64,000 nt of DNA from Chryseobacterium sp. 7 (GCF_003663845.1 NZ_RCCA01000001.1:1178001-1242000), one strand, 5' to 3'; counted from the stretch's first letter, positions 48,092 to 57,294 are shown. Made by a program: numbers and translations. Notes: generated by a model not told the origin, from the sequence alone.

Positions 48092-48832
48092 CTAGTTTTG
48101 CTGCATCGAATGAATTTCTGTAAGAAGTTCTTTAAAATAATGCTCACATTTCGCAATATGAGTTCCATACCAGGAAAATGCCTCTCCATCAACGATCATA
48201 ATCTTTTTATCAGGATAGAAAGCCTGCAGTTCCTCAATATGCTTTTCTTTAAACGGAAACGGTTCAGAAGAAAGCATAATAACATCAGCATCCGCCAGAT
48301 CTTCTTGGGTAATCTGAGGATATCGGGTTTTATCCTTAAAAATATTTTCGAAACCAATTTCAGATAAAATCCTGTGAATAAAGGTATCAGAACCAATAGT
48401 CATATAAGGATTATTCCAGATGAGATAAGCGGCTTTAACAGGAATATTCAACTTAGCCTGATTCAGAATGTCATAAATTTTAACATTGAATAGCTGAGCT
48501 CTGTCTTCCTTTCCCAAAAGTTTTCCGAGATTTTTAAGCAGATAATAATTATCTTCAATCGTGTCAATATTGGTTACCATTACTTTATAATCATCCATTA
48601 AGGCTTCTACCTGTTCTTTTACATTCTCTTCCTTATTGGCAAGAATAAGATCCGGCTGTAATGCTTTGATTTTCTCAATATTGATATTTTTGGTTCCTCC
48701 AATTACGAGCACATTTTTTATTTTATCCTGAGGGTGAATGCAAAATTTTGTTCTCCCTACAACTTCATTTTCAGTAAGTCCAAGGTCAAATAAAGCCTCA
48801 GTAATAGAGGGTACAAGTGAAACGATTTTCAT
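48092..48832 (-). CDS. BtuF-like periplasmic-binding-protein fold, no export signal
   Basis: The 246-residue protein shows the helical-backbone metal-receptor fold: MKIVSLVPSITEALFDLGL, VVGRTKFCIHP, VIGGTKNINIEKIKALQPDLILANKEENVKE, and AYLIWNNPYMTIGSDTFI. This fold binds cobalamin or ferric siderophores for ABC import. There is no signal peptide or lipobox, and no permease or ATPase gene nearby, so its role may be cytosolic; it could also be a scavenging protein acting in another compartment. It lies 26 bp downstream of mgtE on the same strand. Confidence 0.85.
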   Translation of the reverse strand: MKIVSLVPSITEALFDLGLTENEVVGRTKFCIHPQDKIKNVLVIGGTKNINIEKIKALQPDLILANKEENVKEQVEALMDDYKVMVTNIDTIEDNYYLLKNLGKLLGKEDRAQLFNVKIYDILNQAKLNIPVKAAYLIWNNPYMTIGSDTFIHRILSEIGFENIFKDKTRYPQITQEDLADADVIMLSSEPFPFKEKHIEELQAFYPDKKIMIVDGEAFSWYGTHIAKCEHYFKELLTEIHSMQQN

Positions 48833-48858
48833 ATTGGCATGTTAGATGATGCCTAAAA

Positions 48859-50235
48859 TTACAAAAGTTTTCCGGTTAAGAAAAGTCCGGCTACGGTAAA
48901 ATAGATAATAAGTCCCGTTACATCTACCAAAGTTGCTACAAATGGAGCAGAAGAAGTAGCAGGATCAAGATTAAGTTTCTTTAAAACAAACGGAATCATA
49001 GAACCGGATAATGTTCCCCACAGTACAATGGCAATCAAAGAAACAGAAACACTCAGTCCTACGTAAACCCAATACTGGCCATAATCAAAAAGACCTATCT
49101 GCTGCCAAAGCATGATTCTGATAAACCCGATAACTCCCAAAATTGCCCCAAGACATAGTCCTGAGATAATTTCTTTTTTCATAACGTACCACCAGTCCTT
49201 CAGACTAATTTCCTGAAGTGCCATCGCACGGATAATCAAAGTGGCAGCCTGAGATCCGGAATTTCCTCCACTGGAAATAATTAGTGGAACAAATAAGGCA
49301 AGAACAACCGCTTTTTCAATTTCTTTATCAAAATATCCCATTGCGGAAGCCGTCAGCATTTCAGAAACAAATAAAATGATCAGCCAGGTCGCCCTTTTTT
49401 TGATCATTTCTGTCCATGAAGTCTGGATGTAGGGAAGGTCTAATGCTTCCAATCCCCCAAACTTTTGAATATCTTCCGTATTTTGTTGTTCTATCTGGTC
49501 AAGAATGTCATCTATCGTCACGATACCTACCAGGACACCCGCTTCCGTAATAATTGGAAGAGCGCCACGGTCATACTTCTCAAAATACGTCACCGCATCT
49601 TCTTTGGAAGTAGTGGTAGTAATAGCCACGAAATGATTGTCTGTAATATCAGAAACAAGTGTATCTTCCTCTTCTAAGAGTAAAGTTCCGATAGCAAGGT
49701 CATCAATCAGACGGTTTCTTTCATCCACTACATACAGGTAGTTCATGGTTTCCACTCTTTTTCCTACCTTTTTAATCTGCTGAAGACATCTTTTTACCGT
49801 CCATTCCTTACGGATCTGAATATAATAAGGAGTCATCAGACGGGCAATAGAGTCTGAATTGTATCCAAGAAGCTTTAAAGCAATTCTCCTTTCCTGTGGA
49901 TTCAGGTGGTTGATGGAATACTTGATAAGCTCATCCGGAAAGTCTTCAAACAGAGCCGTTCTGTCATCTGGAGTCATGGCGTTCAGAATCTCAGAAACTT
50001 CATCGCTTCCGATACTTCTGATGGTATCCTCTTGAAAGTCAGGATCAAGATGTGAAAAAACTTCTGCTTTGTACTCTTTCGGAACCTTCAGGAATGCGAG
50101 AAGCCTCTCATCAGCATGAAGTTCGCTGAGAGTTTCGGCAATATCGGCAGGGTTGAAGATAAGTTCGTCTCTAGAATTCAAAACGTGAAATTTTTTGGAT
50201 ATGCAAAAATAATTCAAATTTTTAAGACTGGCCAA
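48859..50235 (-). CDS. mgtE: Magnesium transporter MgtE
   Basis: The 458-residue protein has the full MgtE plan: N-terminal superhelical domain (about 28-135, [19 protein letters not shown]), a CBS pair (about 140-265, with [10 protein letters not shown]), and five membrane segments in the last 170 residues, with [23 protein letters not shown] forming the pore entrance and [23 protein letters not shown] the last helix. The N-terminal domain and CBS pair close the channel when cytosolic Mg2+ is high. The first 17 residues ([15 protein letters not shown]) are not usual; the real start may be a TTG near residue 19. Confidence 0.95.
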   Translation of the reverse strand: MASLKNLNYFCISKKFHVLNSRDELIFNPADIAETLSELHADERLLAFLKVPKEYKAEVFSHLDPDFQEDTIRSIGSDEVSEILNAMTPDDRTALFEDFPDELIKYSINHLNPQERRIALKLLGYNSDSIARLMTPYYIQIRKEWTVKRCLQQIKKVGKRVETMNYLYVVDERNRLIDDLAIGTLLLEEEDTLVSDITDNHFVAITTTTSKEDAVTYFEKYDRGALPIITEAGVLVGIVTIDDILDQIEQQNTEDIQKFGGLEALDLPYIQTSWTEMIKKRATWLIILFVSEMLTASAMGYFDKEIEKAVVLALFVPLIISSGGNSGSQAATLIIRAMALQEISLKDWWYVMKKEIISGLCLGAILGVIGFIRIMLWQQIGLFDYGQYWVYVGLSVSVSLIAIVLWGTLSGSMIPFVLKKLNLDPATSSAPFVATLVDVTGLIIYFTVAGLFLTGKLL

Positions 50236-50287
50236 TAAAGTGGCAAAATTAAGGATTAATTAAAGTTTAGTGCTTAAGTATAAGTAC

Positions 50288-50314
50288 AAAAAAACACCCG
50301 CCGAAACGGATGTT
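50288..50314 (-). terminator. Weak terminator after the minipeptide operon
   Basis: AACACCCG and CGGATGTT form an 8-bp stem with one mismatch; on the minus strand it is followed by a T run. It lies between peptide 1 and mgtE. Confidence 0.45.
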
Positions 50315-50345
50315 CAAAAAATTAAATTTTAAATTCCAATATTCT

Positions 50346-50507
50346 TTACATTGGTTCGCATTCTGAGGTAGGAATGTAGGTACAAACAGCATTTGTACAG
50401 CAATAGTAAGGGCCGCAATCTGAATTGTCGCCACACTTTTTTATTCCGCTTCCTTTAATGTTTTTTTGCTCCAGCCTGTTGAGTTTCTTAAGATGTAAAT
50501 TTTTCAT
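50346..50507 (-). CDS. Leader-bearing six-Cys minipeptide 1 (bacteriocin-like)
   Basis: The frame extends to 50558, but the family alignment places the start at ATG 50507, giving 53 residues. The leader MKNLHLKKLNRLEQKNIKGS is followed by GSG-type cleavage context and the core with cysteines in the order C-x5-C-x4-CC-x4-C-x7-C (CGDNSDC, YYCC, SEC). Four adjacent cysteine-rich genes share this plan. The leader type is that of bacteriocin-like and RiPP precursors handled by peptidase-containing ABC exporters; none is in the window. The spacing fits a cystine knot, but no activity is known. It is the last gene of the second two-gene unit, 17 bp after peptide 2. Confidence 0.8.
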   Translation of the reverse strand: MKNLHLKKLNRLEQKNIKGSGIKKCGDNSDCGPYYCCTNAVCTYIPTSECEPM

Positions 50508-50524
50508 GATCATCAATTTTAAGA

Positions 50525-50674
50525 TTAAGGTTCTATCATACAATCGTGATCCAGGCATTCTCCGTTACAGCAATATCCTACGGAGCAAGGTCTTGTTATG
50601 CTGCATCTGAAAGGGCCGATGCCGCCATTGATTTGTTTGGCAGATTCTCTGCTGAGTTTTTTCAGGTTTTTCAT
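50525..50674 (-). CDS. Leader-bearing six-Cys minipeptide 2 (bacteriocin-like)
   Basis: The 49-residue precursor has the leader MKNLKKLSRESAKQINGG (double glycine) and the core IGPFRCSITRPCSVGYCC continuing NGECLDHDC. The cysteine spacing is C-x5-C-x4-CC-x3-C-x4-C. It is closest to peptide 4 (both have TRPCSVGxCC). It starts the second two-gene unit; the sequence before it resembles that before peptide 4. The gene is below the usual size limit of gene finders. Confidence 0.82.
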   Translation of the reverse strand: MKNLKKLSRESAKQINGGIGPFRCSITRPCSVGYCCNGECLDHDCMIEP

Positions 50675-50773
50675 ATAGTTTTGGATTTAATGTTTGACTA
50701 AAATAATAAATATTTCTATGTTATTTATTTATTGGTAAAATTTTTTTTATTGAAAATCAATAATTTATTAAAT

Positions 50774-50797
50774 AAAAACACCTACTGATGCAGGTGT
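50774..50797 (-). terminator. Terminator between the two peptide units
   Basis: On the minus strand ACACCT-GCATCAGT-AGGTGT is followed by TTTTATT. It ends the peptide 4 - peptide 3 unit. Confidence 0.7.
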
Positions 50798-50813
50798 CTG
50801 TAATGATCATATA

Positions 50814-50960
50814 TTATTCCAGGGGACATGGATTAACAACACAGATGTTGTGGCAGCATGATCCGCCCGGACATTCGTAATGTTCTGTACATCTTTTGAA
50901 GGGCCCGCTGCCCTTGATTTCCTTTTGTACTTGTCTGCTCAATTTTTTTAGATTTTTCAT
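50814..50960 (-). CDS. Leader-bearing six-Cys minipeptide 3 (bacteriocin-like)
   Basis: The 48-residue precursor has the leader MKNLKKLSRQVQKEIKGSG and the core PFKRCTEHYECPGGSCC continuing HNICVVNPC. The cysteine frame is C-x5-C-x4-CC-x3-C-x4-C. Like peptide 1 it has the IKGSG cleavage context, so peptides 3 and 1 seem to be the second gene of each duplicated unit. It lies 30 bp after peptide 4 and is followed by its own terminator. Confidence 0.82.
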   Translation of the reverse strand: MKNLKKLSRQVQKEIKGSGPFKRCTEHYECPGGSCCHNICVVNPCPLE

Positions 50961-50990
50961 GAGATTTGATTTTTGTAATTAGTTTTATTT

Positions 50991-51131
50991 TTATTCAATA
51001 CAAATGAAAGGTGAACAGGTTCCAAAACAGCACCATCCAACGGAACATGGTCTTGTTTCACTGCATCTTTCAATAGATCCGCCATTGATCTGCTTTGCTT
51101 TTTCTCTGCTGAGTTTCTTTAAATTTTTCAT
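50991..51131 (-). CDS. Leader-bearing six-Cys minipeptide 4 (bacteriocin-like)
   Basis: The 46-residue precursor has the leader MKNLKKLSREKAKQINGG and the core SIERCSETRPCSVGWCC continuing FGTCSPFIC. The cysteine frame is C-x5-C-x4-CC-x3-C-x4-C. It is the first gene of the upstream unit; its promoter region (about 51140-51235) resembles that of peptide 2 (shared ATTGATTT-x-CAAT, ACCAA, TATTTTAGT, CAACATTAAA blocks). The mature peptide would be about 28 residues. Confidence 0.82.
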   Translation of the reverse strand: MKNLKKLSREKAKQINGGSIERCSETRPCSVGWCCFGTCSPFICIE

Positions 51132-51238
51132 GTGATTCAGGTTTTAATGTTGAACTAAAATAGTAAAAAATATTTAATAATTCCTTATTTGGTGAAAATA
51201 TTTAATTGTAAATCAATTATTTATGGTGTTGTTTACGT

Positions 51239-51275
51239 AAAAAGCACCTATTTATAATGTAAACAGGTGCTTTTT
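51239..51275. terminator. Bidirectional terminator upstream of the peptide genes
   Basis: AAAAAGCACCT and AGGTGCTTTTT form an 11-bp stem around a 15-nt loop, with A and T runs in both directions. On the minus strand it ends the gene at 51455. Confidence 0.8.
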
Positions 51276-51300
51276 ATATCTTGAAAACTTTTATTAAGTT

Positions 51301-51341
<41 letters not shown>

Positions 51342-51423
51342 TTATCAGATAGCGGCATGAAAAAAATTCACAATTGACTTGCGAAGCAAAATTGACCATT
51401 GACAATCAAAGGTCGTATATTCC

Positions 51424-51454
51424 AACCTTAAACCTTAAACCTTAAACCTTAAAC
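51424..51454. repeat. Tandem 7-bp repeat (AACCTTA)
   Basis: The unit AACCTTA repeats about 4.4 times directly after the stop of the exported-protein gene at 51455. A related looser sequence (TTTAAAGTTTAATGTTTAGG) lies near 48052. Confidence 0.92.
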
Positions 51455-52003
51455 TCACAGCTCTGCCTCTGTTGGCTTCAGCTTTCTCAGTTTTTTAATG
51501 ATTCCCTTGATCGCTCCTTCTGTTCCTATTTTAACGGAATTGGTCGTAGAGCCCAGCAAACGCATATTTTTTCGGTAAGTGTCGTGGTCTGTTTCGGTGA
51601 CAAGGTTTCCGTCAGCTCCAAAAAGTTTCATACTCACAACCACCTGATTGGAGAAAACGTATTTTCCGAATCCTACTTTGAAATATCTCACTTTGGAAAC
51701 AATGGCAAAATCTGCATCATTGTTGAGGCAGTAATCTACAATAGTCTGTTTGTCTATACTGTCAAAGGGAACCTGAACTTCGGCACGGAGCATTTTATTT
51801 TTTCTGCCGCTGAAGTTGTCAGTAACGGCATCAAAGAAAGCGTTGTTGGTTGGGTCTTTTATTTCGTCAATATCAGGCTCTACCTCGGGATTGAAATAGA
51901 GAACTTTTTTTATTTTATCATCAGCATTCTTCTGGGCTTTTACCGAAGTAAGTCCGATGAATAAAAAAGTAGTAACCGCTGTAAAGAATATAATTTTTTT
52001 CAT
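51455..52003 (-). CDS. Exported protein of unknown function
   Basis: The 182-residue protein has a signal peptide (MKKIIFFTAVTTFLFIGLTS, ending VKAQ). The mature part (VLYFNPEVEPDIDEI, DADFAIVSKVRYFKVGFGKYVFSNQVVVSMKLFG) looks like a small alpha/beta periplasmic domain; the alternating pattern with an ADFAIVxK strand recalls CsgG/curli-type or lipoprotein GNA1162-like folds, only loosely. The gene is divergent from rpsO and stands alone. Confidence 0.78.
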   Translation of the reverse strand: MKKIIFFTAVTTFLFIGLTSVKAQKNADDKIKKVLYFNPEVEPDIDEIKDPTNNAFFDAVTDNFSGRKNKMLRAEVQVPFDSIDKQTIVDYCLNNDADFAIVSKVRYFKVGFGKYVFSNQVVVSMKLFGADGNLVTETDHDTYRKNMRLLGSTTNSVKIGTEGAIKGIIKKLRKLKPTEAEL

Positions 52004-52110
52004 TTGTAATTCGTATGCAAAATTACTGCCTTTTCGTTGGATTGCATATAATTTATTAAGAAATTTTTAACATTTTTTTCTATCAAATTTGATATATGAA
52101 ATCAATAATG

Positions 52111-52141
52111 TTTGCAGAATCAAAAAATAGTCGTAATTTTG
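52111..52141 (+). promoter_or_regulatory. rpsO promoter, Bacteroidota type
   Basis: TTTG at 52111-52114, 19 bp, then TAATTTTG at 52134-52141. Both boxes match the -33/-7 consensus (TTTG, TAnnTTTG) exactly. Confidence 0.82.
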
Positions 52142-52176
52142 CACCCGTTACATAATAATCATTAAACAATATTGGA

Positions 52177-52446
52177 ATGTACTTAACAACAGACAAAAAG
52201 CAGGAAATTTTCGCAAAACACGGAAAATCTGCACAAGACACAGGGAGTGCTGAAGGACAAATCGCTCTTTTCACTTTCAGAATCAATCACTTATCTCAAC
52301 ACCTAAAGGCTAACCGTCACGATTTCAACACAGAGAGATCTCTAGTGAAATTGGTAGGTAAGAGAAAAAGTTTATTAGATTACCTTAAAAACAAAGATAT
52401 CGCAAGATATAGAGCAATTATTGCTGAACTAGGTTTAAGAAAATAA
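52177..52446 (+). CDS. rpsO: 30S ribosomal protein uS15
   Basis: The 89-residue protein has the full length and pattern of uS15: FAKHGKSAQDTGSAEGQIALFTFRINHLSQHLK, RHDFNTERSLVKLVGKRKSLLDYL, and RYRAIIAELGLRK. It binds 16S rRNA in the small-subunit platform. As in many bacteria, pnp lies nearby downstream (2.4 kb) on the same strand, but here other genes separate them. Confidence 0.98.
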   Translation: MYLTTDKKQEIFAKHGKSAQDTGSAEGQIALFTFRINHLSQHLKANRHDFNTERSLVKLVGKRKSLLDYLKNKDIARYRAIIAELGLRK

Positions 52447-52465
52447 TCTATAGAGATTTTCAAAA

Positions 52466-52497
52466 TAAAAAGCAACTTCGAAAGAGGTTGCTTTTTT
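52466..52497 (+). terminator. rpsO terminator
   Basis: AAAAGCAACTTC-GAAA-GAGGTTGCTTTTTT with a GNRA-type loop (GAAA) and T run. Confidence 0.9.
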
Positions 52498-52551
52498 ATT
52501 TTATAACTGATAGATAATATACCAGGAATACAATATTTTCATTGCCATCCA

Positions 52552-52911
52552 TTATTCTGCCTTCTTCCCAATCTTTCCCAAATGTGTATTCTGAAAACTA
52601 TCCGGATACTTCAATCCATATCCCAGAACCCTGTCAAAAGCAGAATGGGAAAATAAAATAGCTCCAATCATCTGTAAATAAGGGAGAGATAAAGCGGTTC
52701 CCACAAAATAAACAATAATGGCTACTCCGAAATGATGGAAGAGATTGTAAAAGAATGCTCCTGCTTTACTATTCACAGTATAACCCAACATGGAGATGTC
52801 CGGTGCAAAGAAAAGTCCGGCAAACCACCACCAGGAATATCCCGTTTGTGCAAAAGCATATGCTCCTAACAATAAAAATGCTGCATATTCAAGCTTTAAC
52901 TGTATTTTCAT
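52552..52911 (-). CDS. DUF4260 membrane protein
   Basis: The 119-residue protein has three or four hydrophobic segments and the DUF4260 pattern: LEYAAFLLLGAYAFAQTGYSWWWF, LFFAPDISMLGYTVNSKAGAFFYNLFHH, and SHSAFDRVLGYGLKYPDSFQNTHLG. The family is widespread and uncharacterised; the conserved Asp, Asn and His in the membrane-facing loops suggest an enzyme or transport role. It is not in an operon. Confidence 0.9.
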   Translation of the reverse strand: MKIQLKLEYAAFLLLGAYAFAQTGYSWWWFAGLFFAPDISMLGYTVNSKAGAFFYNLFHHFGVAIIVYFVGTALSLPYLQMIGAILFSHSAFDRVLGYGLKYPDSFQNTHLGKIGKKAE

Positions 52912-52974
52912 TATAACGATGTTTATTAATAAGTTCTCTTTTTCAAAGAAAAGTTACATTGTAAGATCCTAAAA

Positions 52975-53004
52975 AGAAAGCGGAATACCTTTGAGATATT
53001 CCGC
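52975..53004 (-). terminator. Terminator of the MFS gene
   Basis: GCGGAATA at 52980-52987 pairs with TATTCCGC at 52997-53004; on the minus strand a TTTCTTTTT run follows. Confidence 0.8.
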
Positions 53005-53031
53005 CTTATACATTTTGATTCGATTTTGATT

Positions 53032-54458
53032 TTAATGTCCTGACTTAGCTTCTGTAGTTTCTACATGACCCAGATATTTGGTGCAGTAAGCTCCAAAGAT
53101 CAGAATAACCAGATAACAGAATACAGGAATAATAAACGAATGCTGTACTCCGAACTGATCCGCAAGATATCCCTGGAAAATAGGAACAATAGCTCCTCCC
53201 AGAATAGCCATTACCACTAAAGAAGATCCCTGGCTGGTATATTTTCCAAGTCCTGAAATAGCCAGTGTATAAATATTGGAGAACATAATAGAGTTGAAAA
53301 TTCCGATTCCTAAAATGCTGTACATCGCCATTTCTCCATGATTCACCATAGCAGAAATTAATAATACAACATTGATTGCTGCAAAGATGGATAATGTTCT
53401 TGCCGGAGCCGCTTTACCAACGAAAAACGCAATGAAGTTAAGTATGATAAACACAATAAAAAAGCTGATCTGACTGAAAGTAAGATTGACAATGCTGAAA
53501 ATCACAAGGAAAACTGCTGCAGCTGCTCCCAGCATATAAAGTGCTTTTTTACTCTGGCTTAAAGACTGGTTTAGAGAGATAGCACCAAGAAAGCGGCCAA
53601 TCATTGCACCTCCCCAATACAGGGAAAGGTAATTTTTACTGATGATCTCATTAAAGCCCATAATCTGTGGCTGCTCAAGGAAACTGATGATAAAGCTTCC
53701 TACGGCAACTTCTCCACCTACATAGCAAAACATAGCAAATACCCCAAATTTCAGGTGGCTGAATTCAAGTGCTCCCCATCCTTTTATCACTTCTTCTTCA
53801 CTCATCTGGAATGAAGGAAGCTTCACTCTGGAAATTAATAAAGCAACCAATAAAAGGATACCCGCAAAAATAAGGTAAGGAATTCTTGTTGCTACCGCAC
53901 TGAATGATCCGTCCGGAGAAGAGAAAAATTCAAAAATAAGGTGCCCCCCAAGTACCGGAGCAATTGTTGTTCCGAATGCATTGAATGCCTGGGTCATATT
54001 CAGTCGGCTGGATGCAGAATCTTCACTTCCCAACAATGAAACATAGGCGTTAGCTGTAATCTGTAATACCGTAAATCCCAGTCCTAAAATAAATAAAGCG
54101 CCCAGAAACAGAGGGTAATATGAAAACGTAGCTGCCGGATAAAACAGAACGCAGCCAAAAGCTGCCAGAAAGATTCCGAACAGAATTCCTTTTTATAGCC
54201 TAATTTATTAATGGGATCTCCTTTCGTGATAGAGATCAGAAAATAAATAAGTGATCCGATGAAGTAAGCCCCGAAGAAACAGAACTGTACCAGCATGGAT
54301 TCGAAAAAGGTAAGATTGAAAAGTTGTTTCAGATAGGGAATCAGGATGTCATTCATACAGGTGATGAATCCCCACATAAAAAACAGCAGGGTAATGGTAA
54401 TCAACGGTACCGTATAATTCCTGCTTTGAGGTTGTACTTCTTTATTAATCATAAACAT
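53032..54458 (-). pseudogene. FucP-type sugar MFS transporter, split by a one-base frameshift
   Basis: The frames at 54084-54458 and 53032-54036 join into one 12-segment transporter of about 475 residues if one G (minus strand) is added to the GG at 54188-54189: the sequence then reads GYKKGILFGIFLAAFGCVLF and on through ITANAYVSLLGSEDSASSRL. The family signature FFMWGFITCMNDILIPYLK and SRLNMTQAFNAFGTTIAPVLGG are those of the FHS/FucP group, which imports L-fucose, glucose or galactose with protons. The substrate is not clear. The break is a single base in a short G run and may be a sequencing error. Confidence 0.9.
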
Positions 54459-54895
54459 TTATTTATCTGTATAAGGATCATTCCTTAACTTTTTTCAGCC
54501 TACAGCATTGTAATTGGTGAAGTAGGGCAAATATAGGGATCAGCCTATTGGTTTGCAATTTTTTTACTAATTTTTAGCATGAAACAGATACTTATTTTCA
54601 GTTTAAAGTATTATTTTCATTTTTTGAGACAATAATACAAAAACAACAGGATTTTACAATACATTATCCTCAAAAAAAGACTTTTTTATTTTCATAAATG
54701 ATGAAGAAGTTCAGATTTAAGGATATAAATTTTCAATCCTTCACCGATTGATAGCCAATTTTTTGTATTTTGATAACCTATTTAAGCAATCGAAAAATTT
54801 AATATTTCATTATTATATAGTACCTTTGCAAACGAAAATTTAAAGAGTTTAAATATTAATTCATACTCAATACGGAGTATTAAGAAGACAAATTT
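54459..54895. other. Intergenic region between MFS gene and pnp
   Basis: Apart from the pnp promoter at 54798-54828, no gene, hairpin or repeat stands out in these 437 bp. Confidence 0.6.
54798..54828 (+). promoter_or_regulatory. pnp promoter, Bacteroidota type
   Basis: TTTA at 54798-54801, 19 bp, then TACCTTTG at 54821-54828, followed by a 60-bp leader. Confidence 0.7.
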
Positions 54896-57154
54896 ATGAG
54901 TATACCTCAAGCGTTTACAGAAATGATTACTCTTGCAGATGGCAGAGAAATCACTATTGAAACAGGGAAGTTGGCTAAGCAGGCTGACGGATCTGTGGTA
55001 GTAAAAATGGGCGGAACAATGCTTTTAGCAACTGTTGTAGCCAATAAAGAAGCAAATCCTGGTGTAGATTTTTTACCATTAACAGTTGATTATAGAGAAA
55101 AATTCTATGCAGGTGGAAGAATTCCTGGAAACTTCTTCCGTAGAGAAGCAAGACCTTCTGATCAGGAAATTCTAACGATGCGTTTGGTGGACAGAGTTTT
55201 ACGTCCGCTTTTCCCAGAAGATTTCCATGCTGAAGTTCAGGTGATGATTTCATTAATTTCTTATGACGGAAAAACAATTCCTGATGATTTAGCTGGTTTG
55301 GCAGCTTCTGCAGCCATTGCTATTACTGATATCCCTTTCAACGGACCAATGTCTGAAGTAAGAGTTGTAAGATTTGACGGAGTACTTTCTATCAACCCAA
55401 GCTACGAAGAATTGAAAAATTCTGAGTTAGACATCATGGTGGGAGCTACTAAAGACTCCATCGTAATGGTAGAAGGAGAAATGAAAGAAATTTCTGAGCA
55501 GGAAATGTTAGAAGCTATTAATTTTGGTCATGCTGAAATTAAAAAGCAAATTGAAGCTCAAGAAAGATTAGCAGAAAAAGTAGGAAAAGCTTTTCCTAAG
55601 AGAGAATATTCTCACGAAACTCATGACGAAGAAATTCGTGAAAAAGTTTGGAAAGAAACTTACGATAAAGTATATGAAGTAGCAAGAACTCCATCTGGAA
55701 AAGAGGAGAGAGGTGAGAAATTCAAAGCGGTTCGTGAAGAATTTTTAGCTCAATATGCTGAAAACGAAGAAGAACTGGAAAGAGTAACTCCTTTCGTAAA
55801 AGTATATTATCATGATGTAGAGAAAGAAGCAATGCGTCAGATGATCCTTGAAGACAATATCCGTCTTGATGGCCGTGATCCTCAAACGATCCGTCCAATC
55901 TGGTCAGAAATTGATTACCTTCCGGGAGCTCACGGTTCTGCAGTCTTTACAAGAGGTGAAACTCAGTCTTTAACAGCCGTAACTTTAGGTTCTGTAAAGG
56001 ATGCCAACATGGTAGACAGCGTAATCACGCAGCATGATGAGAAATTCTTCTTACATTATAACTTCCCTCCATTCTCTACAGGTGAAGCAAGACCTTTAAG
56101 AGGAACTTCAAGAAGAGAAGTAGGACACGGTAACCTTGCTCAGAGAGCATTACAGGCCGTTATTCCTGAAGAAAATCCATATACCATCAGAATTGTTTCT
56201 GACATCCTTGAATCAAACGGATCGTCTTCAATGGCAACAGTTTGTGCAGGAACACTGGCATTAATGGATGCTGGAGTACAGATTACAAAACCTGTTTCCG
56301 GTATTGCAATGGGATTGATTACAGATGCAAAATCAGGTAAATTTACCGTACTTTCTGATATCTTAGGAGATGAAGATCACCTTGGGGATATGGACTTTAA
56401 AGTAACAGGTACTGCAGATGGTATTACAGCTTGTCAGATGGATATTAAAATCCAGGGACTTTCTATGGATATCATGGAGAAAGCTTTGATGCAGGCTAGA
56501 GACGGAAGATTACACATCTTAAATAAAATCACTGAAACAATCTCTGAACCAAGAGCAGATGTGAAGCCTCACGCTCCGAAAATGGTGGTTATGGAGATTC
56601 CAAAAGACTTCATTGGTGCTGTAATCGGGCCTGGAGGAAAAATTATCCAGCAGATGCAGAAAGATACGGATACCGTTATTGCTATTGAAGAATTAGGTGA
56701 GATCGGACGTATTGAGATTGCAGGAACAGACAGAGAGAAAATCAATGCTGCTGTTGCAAGAATTAACGAAATTACTTTCGTACCGGTGATTGGTGAAGTA
56801 TACAAAGGTAAAGTAGTGAAAGTAATGGACTTTGGTGCATTCGTAGCGATTGCTAAAGGAACAGAAGGACTTCTTCATATTTCTGAAATTGAATGGGCTC
56901 GTCTAGACAAAGTTCCTTATGCAGAAGGTGATGAAGTAGAAGTGAAGTTCATGGGTTACGATGACCGTAAGAAAATGAAACTTTCCCGTAAAGTTCTTTT
57001 ACCAAGACCTCCAAGACCAGAAGGACAAGGTAGACCAGAAGGTCAGAGAAGACCGGAAGGACAAGGAAGACCTGAGGGACAAAGAAGACCTGAAGGACAA
57101 AAACCACAAGGTGAAAGACCAGTGGAAAACGAAACTCCTTCTAACGAAGCTTAA
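54896..57154 (+). CDS. pnp: Polynucleotide phosphorylase
   Basis: The 752-residue protein has two RNase PH domains (about 20-150 and 325-535, with the active-site [10 protein letters not shown]/[11 protein letters not shown] and [20 protein letters not shown]), the linker helical domain between, a KH domain ([16 protein letters not shown], about 566-620), and an S1 domain ([20 protein letters not shown], about 635-705). It degrades RNA from the 3' end with phosphate, in the degradosome. The tail adds five RPEGQ units rich in Arg, Pro and Gly and then an acidic end; this is lineage-specific and probably binds RNA or partners. Confidence 0.97.
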   Translation: MSIPQAFTEMITLADGREITIETGKLAKQADGSVVVKMGGTMLLATVVANKEANPGVDFLPLTVDYREKFYAGGRIPGNFFRREARPSDQEILTMRLVDRVLRPLFPEDFHAEVQVMISLISYDGKTIPDDLAGLAASAAIAITDIPFNGPMSEVRVVRFDGVLSINPSYEELKNSELDIMVGATKDSIVMVEGEMKEISEQEMLEAINFGHAEIKKQIEAQERLAEKVGKAFPKREYSHETHDEEIREKVWKETYDKVYEVARTPSGKEERGEKFKAVREEFLAQYAENEEELERVTPFVKVYYHDVEKEAMRQMILEDNIRLDGRDPQTIRPIWSEIDYLPGAHGSAVFTRGETQSLTAVTLGSVKDANMVDSVITQHDEKFFLHYNFPPFSTGEARPLRGTSRREVGHGNLAQRALQAVIPEENPYTIRIVSDILESNGSSSMATVCAGTLALMDAGVQITKPVSGIAMGLITDAKSGKFTVLSDILGDEDHLGDMDFKVTGTADGITACQMDIKIQGLSMDIMEKALMQARDGRLHILNKITETISEPRADVKPHAPKMVVMEIPKDFIGAVIGPGGKIIQQMQKDTDTVIAIEELGEIGRIEIAGTDREKINAAVARINEITFVPVIGEVYKGKVVKVMDFGAFVAIAKGTEGLLHISEIEWARLDKVPYAEGDEVEVKFMGYDDRKKMKLSRKVLLPRPPRPEGQGRPEGQRRPEGQGRPEGQRRPEGQKPQGERPVENETPSNEA

Positions 57155-57174
57155 TAAGATTCATTCTTAAACAT

Positions 57175-57205
57175 AAAAAATCCCTCAATTTCGAGGGATT
57201 TTTGC
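57175..57205 (+). terminator. pnp terminator
   Basis: AAAATCCCTC-AATTT-CGAGGGATTTTT, strong stem with T run. Confidence 0.9.
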
Positions 57206-57210
57206 TTTTA

Positions 57211-57292
57211 TGTCATTGCGAAATGTTTCGCTTTGAAGCAATCTCACTTTTGGAAATTATAAGATTGTTTCACCTTCGGCTCGTAATGACGT
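57211..57292. repeat. Palindromic intergenic element (REP/MITE-like)
   Basis: GTCATTGCGA ... GAAGCAATCT at the left pairs with AGATTGTTTC ... TCGTAATGAC at the right, with a short centre. Elements with GTCATTGCGA ends are common between genes in flavobacteria and usually occur in many copies per genome. It lies directly beyond the pnp terminator and next to the end of the receptor gene. Confidence 0.75.
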
Positions 57293-57294
57293 TA

